Below, piece by piece: positions 25,001-31,908 of a stretch of 64,000 nucleotides of DNA. Both the position numbers and the translations under genes were made by a program. This stretch comes from Bacteroidales bacterium (lineage in GTDB: Bacteria > Bacteroidota > Bacteroidia > Bacteroidales > F082), in the NCBI GenBank assembly GCA_028277395.1, contig JANQGJ010000055.1, forward strand, positions 1 to 64,000, read 5' to 3'. A model generated the notes under the pieces. That model saw only the letters and a program-made list of their open reading frames with translations, searched no databases and was not told the DNA's origin. Every line of letters starts with the position of its first letter. Position 1 is the stretch's first letter.

Positions 25001-25400
25001 CGATCCTGAAGGTAATACCAGCAACATTGGAGTTATTCTTGAAGGTGTTTATGAAGATGGTACTCCAAATGAAGAAGTAGTTCATTATTATTATAAATAC
25101 CTAAATGCCGGAGGTTGGGGTAAGATGCTTTCAACCGAAGGGATAGTTGAAAATACATGGGTTAAAATGCGCGAAATATCATTATCATATACTTTTCCAC
25201 AAAAACTGATACGTAAAACCAAAATAATCCAGGGTTTAACATTATCAATTGTTGGAAGAGACCTGTTTTATATCTATACTACTTTACCAGATAAAATTAA
25301 TCCTGAAGGAATAATGGGATCAGGAGATGCTCAGGGATTTGAATGGGCATCAATGCCAGGTACCAGATCTTTCACATTTGCGTTAAGCGCATCATTTTAA
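22083..25400 (+). CDS. SusC/RagA-family TonB-linked outer-membrane protein
   Basis: The 1105-residue protein has a signal peptide (1-20), the carboxypeptidase-D-like beta-sandwich (VTGQITSAEDNMSLPGVSV...GTLSGAVTDMDGNFSLPG, residues 24-75), a plug with 'DPMDIEDYTILKGGAASALYGSRGANGVI'-like sequence near residues 215-240, and a 22-strand barrel ending in a C-terminal Phe. SusC proteins import glycans together with a SusD lid lipoprotein, encoded next after 30 bases. In this locus the cargo is probably an N-glycan or glycopeptide, judged only from the PNGase F-like protein two genes on. Confidence 0.95.
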   Translation: MKKFLLVLTVLLITVLVVKAQQRTVTGQITSAEDNMSLPGVSVIIKGTLSGAVTDMDGNFSLPGVVDTDTLVINYLGYEPQEIIVGQQQVIKVVMQVSINELGEVVVTALGVKRQQREIGYSTQKMDVAEIVQSNTPNVLDALEGRSAGVNISQGDGLDGGSTRITIRGNNNLSGSNQPLIVVDNVPMENNPGLVDIGRGTDWGNGISDINPMDIEDYTILKGGAASALYGSRGANGVILITTKRGKENKGLGVTYNFSHKIIHPYRFREVQNKYGAGGPISFSSPTFPTNGDTLLYPGIYSTENLVLNQEGEISSSIAEFGNYGSAVSWGPEMQGQLVKWWDGEMREYSPQPGNYKSTFSNGYTQTHNIAASGGGDYGSIRVSITRQDHEAIIDNSDYNRTTINLGTNIKISDKVRADLTMSYINYNRNNSPMLGEDLNSFNKGYLYSWPRSYQGIDKENYAFEDGSQNPQAGYPFLYIDRNVWWNYYNNNTIQTRDKYLGALTLTYDITSWLNLAGRVGRDFSLQQFETRNKPIDVIGLQDGYYGRSLSRTYSDIFEGFLTAEKEHLFNSKINAKFVLGASRWDYDFYKMSGHSGTWYYPNMYMFNNFTEVIYTTDEFGNTIVDTPGDDAKELITGEGYRREINNSVFSFLNLSYDNYLFVELTGRNDWSSTLPSGDNSYFYPSVSVSFIASEAFNLQENVGWFNFLKIRGAAAQTATDTDPYKLDFKYFTEIFGGQQSSAFPDTIPPYRLTPQRVNAYEGGVNLGFFDNKIDLDFTYYYTYSYSQILPGLPIPTSSGAPYITTNEGILSNKGFEIVLNAVPVQTNNFVFKTGINISRNRSRIISLGDVGKVLELAEIWGLNGPGMILREGDEYGTISGYDYVYHENGQPIVNEDGTKYLITDTRVPIGNASPDFIGGWYTEFNYKGFRLGTLIDTKWGGDIYCGSYVIGLQSGQSPETLVERDGGGLPYTDPEGNTSNIGVILEGVYEDGTPNEEVVHYYYKYLNAGGWGKMLSTEGIVENTWVKMREISLSYTFPQKLIRKTKIIQGLTLSIVGRDLFYIYTTLPDKINPEGIMGSGDAQGFEWASMPGTRSFTFALSASF

Positions 25401-25430
25401 TTAAGTTTTAAATCTGAAAATAAAAGCAAA

Positions 25431-27080
25431 ATGTATAATAAAGCAAATAATAAATTATTACTAAAACTACTTACTTTCATTATTCCTGTTTCATTTGTAT
25501 TTTATTCATGTACCAAAGATTTTGAAGATATAAATACTGATCCTACTGCTATTACAATAGCCAGTAACGGTTCACTTTTCAATGGTATTATTCAATCACT
25601 TGTGCTTACAGGAAATGAACAATTTTATATCAATAATGAAATATTGTATAAACAAACGCAACTAGCTGCTTTAACAAAAGAAGAATGGGGCAACTATACC
25701 CTGGGAACTGAAAGTATGTGGAGTAACTACTACAAAACGCTTCCTTCTGTGCGCGAACTTGAAAACAGGTTTGAATTGATTGATACAATTGCCGAAATAA
25801 CTAATATGAAGGCTATGCTCAAAATTGTTCTGGCTTATAAAACCTTTAAAATGACTGATATTTTTGGTGATATGCCATTTTTTGATGCAGGTTATGGATT
25901 CCAGGACCTTGATTTATTACGCCCAAAGTATGATTCTCAGAAATCCATTTATAAATATCTGCTTGAAGAGTTGCAATGGTGTGATGAAAACATTGATATA
26001 ACAGCAATCACAAAAGAACCATTTGTTACCTTTTCAGCTTTTGATCCATTATTCAGGGGTGCTGATCAAATGCTTAACTGGCAAAAGTTAGCAAATTCCC
26101 TCAGGCTTCGGTATGCTTTGCGCATGAGCGATAAAGAACCTGAACTTGCAGGTGAAATAATCAAAGACATATATGAAAATCAAAGACCTGTATTTGTTGG
26201 ATACAGCCTAACAGGTTATGTTGGGGAAAGTGCATGTATTTGGCCACTGAGGGCAGGATTCAAAAATGAAAGTCTTAACTGGTCGTTCAGGGAACATAAA
26301 AATTTAAGAATGGGTTCAAATATTTGGCACCAGCTTTCAACACATGATAGTACGGATGGTAGCGGAATTTTTGATCCCCGTGCATATATCTTCTTCGAAA
26401 CCAATAACAACAATAGTTGGGTAGCATACCCACAGTTACCAGATAATAACACACCACCATCAGGAGGAATACCTTATGCAGAACACCGTGATAATCCTGG
26501 ATCATATGCAATAAAAGGCGAAAACTGTATCTATTCACCATTTAATTATTTTGTTGTAAGAGATGAGGATTTTATGCCTATTCCGTTAATTACAGGAGCA
26601 GAAATTCATTTTATTCTTGCTGAGGCTTATTTTAAAGGTATCGGTCTTCCAAAGGATCCTTACCTTGGAGAAGCTGAGTATTTAAATGGAATTGGAGCGT
26701 CTGTTGACTGGTGGATGGAAACTTCGGATAGATTAAAATTACCCTTATCAGGTGTTGCGTTCCCTGATCAAATACAAATTCCTGATGGATTAGGACCCTA
26801 TTCCGTGCAGGAGGTTTTTGGTATGTGGAACGTAACCACTGAAGAAGAAAAGCTTGAGTTCATTTATACCCAGCGGTGGCTCGACGCATTCAGGCAACCA
26901 TGGGAGGCTTATGCATTGACACGGCGGACAGGTATGACACCTCGTGAAGGTGATCCCATTGAACATTTCAGAATGCCTTATCCTCCTTCTGAAGTTGAAT
27001 ATAATACAACAAACTGGACCGAAGCATTAGCAAATCAGGGTGGCGACACCCCGGATTTTAAACTTTGGTGGATGCCATAA
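25431..27080 (+). CDS. SusD/RagB-family nutrient-binding outer-membrane lipoprotein
   Basis: The 549-residue protein starts with a lipoprotein signal (FVFYSC, lipid Cys near residue 27) and continues 'TKDFEDINTDPTAITIAS', the start typical of the SusD-like_2 subgroup (PF12771). Helical repeats near residues 60-250 and the C-terminal 'EEEKLEFIYTQRWLDAFRQPWEAY' are also characteristic. It forms the surface lid of the SusC transporter encoded immediately upstream and binds the glycan. Confidence 0.93.
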   Translation: MYNKANNKLLLKLLTFIIPVSFVFYSCTKDFEDINTDPTAITIASNGSLFNGIIQSLVLTGNEQFYINNEILYKQTQLAALTKEEWGNYTLGTESMWSNYYKTLPSVRELENRFELIDTIAEITNMKAMLKIVLAYKTFKMTDIFGDMPFFDAGYGFQDLDLLRPKYDSQKSIYKYLLEELQWCDENIDITAITKEPFVTFSAFDPLFRGADQMLNWQKLANSLRLRYALRMSDKEPELAGEIIKDIYENQRPVFVGYSLTGYVGESACIWPLRAGFKNESLNWSFREHKNLRMGSNIWHQLSTHDSTDGSGIFDPRAYIFFETNNNNSWVAYPQLPDNNTPPSGGIPYAEHRDNPGSYAIKGENCIYSPFNYFVVRDEDFMPIPLITGAEIHFILAEAYFKGIGLPKDPYLGEAEYLNGIGASVDWWMETSDRLKLPLSGVAFPDQIQIPDGLGPYSVQEVFGMWNVTTEEEKLEFIYTQRWLDAFRQPWEAYALTRRTGMTPREGDPIEHFRMPYPPSEVEYNTTNWTEALANQGGDTPDFKLWWMP

Positions 27081-27152
27081 TGTTATAAAAGAAATAACCA
27101 AATAAATCAGATAAATAATTGAAATAAATATTTTACACTAAACTAATGTATC

Positions 27153-29672
27153 ATGAAAAAAATCTACAATGGATTCCTGCTTATGCTGCTATTCTTTATT
27201 ATGCAGCCTCTGTTTTTATTCTCACAATCAAATCAATATCTTCATTTCGACAAGGTAGATGATTACGTAATTCTGGAAGGTGCAGGTCAATATATTGCTG
27301 CCGGTACCGAACTATCTATTACAGGATGGTTTTATTGCGACGAACTGTCATATGGCCAGGGCTATATGGGTTTCCGTTCAGGATCAGGAAACGGTGAATT
27401 TTACCTGATCCAGCTAAATAATGGTGTTATGGAATGCCGGTTAAAATCCACTACAGGACTACATGAGTATGTATCTCCTGCAAATACTGCCATTCCACAA
27501 GTTTGGCAGCATATAGCATGGGTATATGACGGAACTTCAATTTTACTTTATGTAAACGGCGTTCTTAACGGCAGCTCAGCAGCATCGGGAGTGTTTTCAA
27601 ATCCGGATGTGCCATTTGGTATCGGTAAAAGTTTACTGGGTGGATTTAACTTTGTTTATGGTGGCAGAATTGATGAAGTAACTGTTTGGGACAAAGGTCT
27701 TTCTCAAAGTGAAATACAAGATATGATTGACAATGAGCTTACAGGTAGTGAAGATAATCTGCAACTGTATTATAAATTTAACCAGGGAGAACCCGGCGGA
27801 AATAACACAGCAATTACGCATCTGATTTCAGAAATCGGTAGCGGTGAACGGGATGGCGAACTGATGAATTTTGCATTAACAGGAACAACTTCTAACTTTA
27901 ACGGTACTCTGGATCCCGGATACCAGGCTATTTCATTTCCACAAATACCGCATCATCTTACAACGGATCCTCCGTTTGAATTGGAAGCAACCGCTACATC
28001 CGGTCTTGAAGTATTATTTGAAGTTATTTCAGGTCCTGCTACAATAGATGGTAATATCCTAACATTAACAGGTCAGGCAGGCGAAGTTATTGTTGAAGCC
28101 ACACAACCAGGTAATGCTACATACGATCCTGCTGATCCGGTTAGAAATAGCTTTCTTGTTATTGATCCTGCCAATCACCTTCCCGATATAGATGCACGTA
28201 ATCCGTTGCCGGGAGATGTACTGGTACCGGAACTTGGATATATTCAGCTGGCAGCTCTTGTTAATATTGAATATCCTGAACTGTTTGAAGTTTCGAATGT
28301 AACCTTTACAGTTGATGGTCAGCTTCTGGACCCAACCGATTGGGGTGAAGGCTACTATTCCGGCTGGTGGCCTGTTCCATCATACGGAAGCTTTCCCATA
28401 ACTATTACTGCCACAAATAATTTTGGTTATTCTTCACACGAAGTGGTTAATGTTACTATTATTGATGATGTTAGTGATTTGGAAGTTCTTGCCGTTGATG
28501 ATGTTTGGCTGGAGCCAAGCAATCCTTCAGAAGTTGTGGATGCAGAATTACCAAGTTACATGGGTGCATTCAATCAAATTGTTGCAACACTGGAAGTTAA
28601 CTGCCCTCCGGGTGGCTGTGGTGAATGGGACAGAGTTGCCAGTATTGATGCAAGAGGCCATGATGGTAAATGGGTTGAAATAATAAGATATGTTACACCA
28701 TATGGGGTGGCGTGCTCACATACTGTTGATCTTACAGATTATATGTCTGTGTTGCAAGGAAAAGTTTCATTCAGGTTAAATTGTTCAACACTCGATAATG
28801 GATTTTTGTATGATCTTAAATTCAATTTTAATGAAGGCACACCACAATATAATTACAGCCTGATTGATGTCGTATGGTGGGACACTTATGATTTTGGCGA
28901 CTATGCAAATCTACAGCCCGTAGAAGATATTGATCATACTTTTGCAGAAAATACAGAAGCGGCAAAACTAAAACTGGTTTCAACAGGACATGGTTGGGGT
29001 GATCTAAATACTGGTAATGCTGCTGAATTTTACCAGGCAACACATCATATCTGGGTTAATGGCGAACAAACTTTTGAGCAGCATAACTGGAATTTCTGTA
29101 ATCCCAATCCTGATAACTGTCAGCCTCAAAACGGTACATGGTATCATAACCGCGCAGGCTGGTGCCCAGGAGCAATTGCACCCTGGTTTGATTACGACCT
29201 TACCACCTATGTTCCGGGTGAAGAAGTAAACCTGGATTATGTTTTCTATGAAGGATATGTTGACCTTTGTCATCCAAATCATCCTGATTGTGTAACAGGT
29301 GTTACATGTAGCGATTGTGATGCCGGATTTAATCCACACCTTATTGTAGCCTGTAATCTTGTTTCATTCTCTGATATGCCAATTGATGGAGGGCAAATTG
29401 TGTCTATTGATGATAGTTATTACAATCTCGGATCATACATTTCTCTGTTCCCTAATCCTTCAAATGGAATGATGGAGCTTGAATTCCATGGGAAAGCAGA
29501 TTTCAACAAGTCAAGCGTTGCCATTACAAACATTGCAGGAAATGTAATAGATAAATTCGACTGGAATGGTGAAACAAAAACGTTAAATCTGTCTAATCTC
29601 TCAAAAGGATTATACTTTGTTAAAATTACGATTAATGATATTACCGAAGTTCGGAAAATTGTAATTCAATAA
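27153..29672 (+). CDS. Secreted PNGase F-like protein with LamG-type domain and T9SS sorting tail
   Basis: The 839-residue protein has a signal peptide, a concanavalin-like LamG domain (about residues 25-220, 'DKVDDYVILEGAGQYIAAGTELSITGWFYC'), a short Ig-like stretch, and then a region resembling both halves of peptide-N-glycosidase F. The latter has 'CPPGGCGEWDRVASIDAR' near residue 485, 'YVTPYGVACSHTVDLTDY' near 513, and 'GTWYHNRAGWCPGAIAPWFDYDLT' near 660. PNGase F releases N-glycans from asparagine in glycoproteins. The C-terminus 'SLFPNPSNGMMELEF...SKGLYFVKITIN' is a type IX secretion sorting domain, so it is exported to or beyond the surface. It closes the LacI-SusC-SusD locus and is followed by a strong terminator. 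Catalytic residues were not verified one by one. Confidence 0.8.
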   Translation: MKKIYNGFLLMLLFFIMQPLFLFSQSNQYLHFDKVDDYVILEGAGQYIAAGTELSITGWFYCDELSYGQGYMGFRSGSGNGEFYLIQLNNGVMECRLKSTTGLHEYVSPANTAIPQVWQHIAWVYDGTSILLYVNGVLNGSSAASGVFSNPDVPFGIGKSLLGGFNFVYGGRIDEVTVWDKGLSQSEIQDMIDNELTGSEDNLQLYYKFNQGEPGGNNTAITHLISEIGSGERDGELMNFALTGTTSNFNGTLDPGYQAISFPQIPHHLTTDPPFELEATATSGLEVLFEVISGPATIDGNILTLTGQAGEVIVEATQPGNATYDPADPVRNSFLVIDPANHLPDIDARNPLPGDVLVPELGYIQLAALVNIEYPELFEVSNVTFTVDGQLLDPTDWGEGYYSGWWPVPSYGSFPITITATNNFGYSSHEVVNVTIIDDVSDLEVLAVDDVWLEPSNPSEVVDAELPSYMGAFNQIVATLEVNCPPGGCGEWDRVASIDARGHDGKWVEIIRYVTPYGVACSHTVDLTDYMSVLQGKVSFRLNCSTLDNGFLYDLKFNFNEGTPQYNYSLIDVVWWDTYDFGDYANLQPVEDIDHTFAENTEAAKLKLVSTGHGWGDLNTGNAAEFYQATHHIWVNGEQTFEQHNWNFCNPNPDNCQPQNGTWYHNRAGWCPGAIAPWFDYDLTTYVPGEEVNLDYVFYEGYVDLCHPNHPDCVTGVTCSDCDAGFNPHLIVACNLVSFSDMPIDGGQIVSIDDSYYNLGSYISLFPNPSNGMMELEFHGKADFNKSSVAITNIAGNVIDKFDWNGETKTLNLSNLSKGLYFVKITINDITEVRKIVIQ

Positions 29673-29692
29673 AAATAAATAACTAAATCGAA

Positions 29693-29748
29693 GGGTGTCC
29701 TTATGGTTATTGACTTTGTCATGGTATCTTTTCGGACACCCTTTTTTT
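29693..29748 (+). terminator. Rho-independent terminator of the SUS/PNGase locus
   Basis: GGGTGTCC (29693-29700) and GGACACCC (29734-29741) form a perfect 8-bp stem followed by seven T. It lies 20 bases after the stop of the PNGase F-like gene and separates the locus from the regulator gene to the right. Confidence 0.9.
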
Positions 29749-29916
29749 GTAATCCTACAGATATTAACCTGCTTATATTACCAAATAGTGTCTGTATTTG
29801 TTACCAATAGCAGAATAATTTCATACAACTTCTTTATTCTGATTTGTATTCTCTGATTAAAAATAAATCCACTACTTTTATCGTAGTTTATTACCAGGAA
29901 AAGTAACAGGAATTCA

Positions 29917-31746
29917 ATGCACAATGCTATTGTAAAATATTGCCACGCAATAACAATGAAAATACTTTGGGTTATTGTATTGGTTGTTTTATCAACATCA
30001 GTTATTTCACAGGATAGTATCGACCCAGTTTTAAACAAACAACAAAGAGATTTATTCATGAAATACCTCAGTCTTTCCCGCGATGAACAGTTTCAACTTG
30101 ATGAAAGAAAGTTATTTTCCCAAAAAGCAATTAGCATAGCTGAAAAGTTAAATAATCCTGAAGCATTAATGGAAGCATTAAGCAGTAATGGTTATATCAC
30201 AGCACAGGAAGGGCATTATGTTAAAGCATTCGACATTTTCAATCGAATTATGGAAATCTCCGACTCAGTTGGCTACAATACACCAATCGACTGGAGACGG
30301 AAAGCATATTTGAATAACGTATTGGGCTTAATCTACAAAGAGCTTGGTGAATACGACATGGCACTATCACTGTATTACGAGTCATTGTCAATTTGCGATT
30401 CGGTGAACTGGTCTGAAGGAGTCTCTACCGTTCTTATAAATATTGGTGTTTTATATGAATTAACAGGTAATACCGGTCAGGCGATAGATATACTTAATGA
30501 ATCAAAAGCAATAGCCGATTCATTGAACCTCACTCCCCGTTTAATTGATATTTATATTAACCTGATGGATATTTATATCAAAACCAAGGCTTACGATTCA
30601 GCATTGATTTCAGGCAGTCGGGCACTTGATATTGCTATTTCAAATAACAATCCCTATGATCAGGCATTTGTTGAAACAGGATTTGGAAAGCTTTATTCAA
30701 TGCAGGGAAACTTTGCAGATGCCGTTAGTTCGTTAACTAAAGGTATTGAAATATCCGAAAAAAACGGGTTCGATGAAATTCACCTTGAATCACTAATTGA
30801 ACTGGCTGCAGTTTACCGTAAAATGGAAATAACAACTGCAGCAGATTCTGTTTTACATTCTGCTTCAGAAATTGATAACCGAATACTTATTCCAAGGTTA
30901 CATGTTAAACTTCTTCTTGAAAGATCTTTGACCAGCAGTGCCAGAGGTGATTTCCGTTCGGCATATAAATTGCATCGCAGGGCTGTATTTTTACAGGATT
31001 CCATTAGCAATAGCTGGGAAAATGTAAAGTATTCGGAAATAGAAACATTATACCATATGAAATTGCAAAAACAAAGGAATATGGTACTTGAAAAAAACCT
31101 GTCTATCAAACAAATGCAGGTGAAACAACAGAAATTTTTTATTTTTATTTCGGTTGGCTTTCTTCTGATTCTTACCTGGCTGGTAATATTGTTTTACAGA
31201 AAAAGGAGATTTGAACATAAAACCAATATGTTACTCAGAGAAAGAAACGAGAAAATCAAAAATCAGGAACAGGTGATCCGAATAAAAAATGAAGAAGTAT
31301 TACGGCAGGAACTTGATTACAAGAACAGACAACTGACATCTTTTTCTCTTTCTGCACTAAAACAAAGTGAGTCGCTTGATATCATATTTCAGCAGATAAA
31401 TGATTTGTTGAACAGGCAGAATATTAAACAGGAAACCCGCAGTAAGCTTGAACAGGTAATAGCACATCTGCGTCCCCTTAATTCACAAAAGGAATGGGAT
31501 GAGTTTAGATCCTATTTTGAAGCTGTTCATCCCTCCTTTTATTCATCACTTAAAGATATCGCCCCCGAACTAACGCTTCATGAACAGAAAATATGTGCCT
31601 ATTTAAGGCTGGGAATGACAACGAAAGAAATTGCAACCATCACTTTTCGCCAGGTTCGAAGTGTTGAATCCACCAGATTTCGCATTCGTAAAAAGCTTGG
31701 TCTTACTGCAACCGACAATTTGTTCGACTTCCTTGAGAGTCTCTAA
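29917..31746 (+). CDS. TPR-containing membrane regulator with LuxR-type helix-turn-helix
   Basis: The 609-residue protein has a signal or anchor sequence, several tetratricopeptide repeats (about residues 60-360, for example 'NVLGLIYKELGEYDMALSLYYESL'), one membrane helix near 405-425 (FFIFISVGFLLILTWLVILFY), a coiled coil, and a C-terminal LuxR-like helix-turn-helix ('LTLHEQKICAYLRLGMTTKEIATITFRQVRSVESTRFRIRKKLGL'). Such proteins in Bacteroidota are one-component membrane regulators. The ATG at 29917 is given; the ATG at 29956 would start exactly at the hydrophobic signal (MKILWVIVLVVL) and is equally plausible. It may control the secreted repeat protein that follows, but no direct evidence shows this. 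Confidence 0.88.
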   Translation: MHNAIVKYCHAITMKILWVIVLVVLSTSVISQDSIDPVLNKQQRDLFMKYLSLSRDEQFQLDERKLFSQKAISIAEKLNNPEALMEALSSNGYITAQEGHYVKAFDIFNRIMEISDSVGYNTPIDWRRKAYLNNVLGLIYKELGEYDMALSLYYESLSICDSVNWSEGVSTVLINIGVLYELTGNTGQAIDILNESKAIADSLNLTPRLIDIYINLMDIYIKTKAYDSALISGSRALDIAISNNNPYDQAFVETGFGKLYSMQGNFADAVSSLTKGIEISEKNGFDEIHLESLIELAAVYRKMEITTAADSVLHSASEIDNRILIPRLHVKLLLERSLTSSARGDFRSAYKLHRRAVFLQDSISNSWENVKYSEIETLYHMKLQKQRNMVLEKNLSIKQMQVKQQKFFIFISVGFLLILTWLVILFYRKRRFEHKTNMLLRERNEKIKNQEQVIRIKNEEVLRQELDYKNRQLTSFSLSALKQSESLDIIFQQINDLLNRQNIKQETRSKLEQVIAHLRPLNSQKEWDEFRSYFEAVHPSFYSSLKDIAPELTLHEQKICAYLRLGMTTKEIATITFRQVRSVESTRFRIRKKLGLTATDNLFDFLESL

Positions 31747-31908
31747 GTCGCTGTTTTTATAACAATTATATCCCATTGCAGTAGTGTTGCAGTAGTATAA
31801 TTTTAACTCACAGTATTTTACCAGTATCACAATTTAGCTGTTTAGCTGCTCAATAATATAGTTTTGTACAGTTATTAATTTTTAGTGCTATTACAAAAAT
31901 CGTTTACT

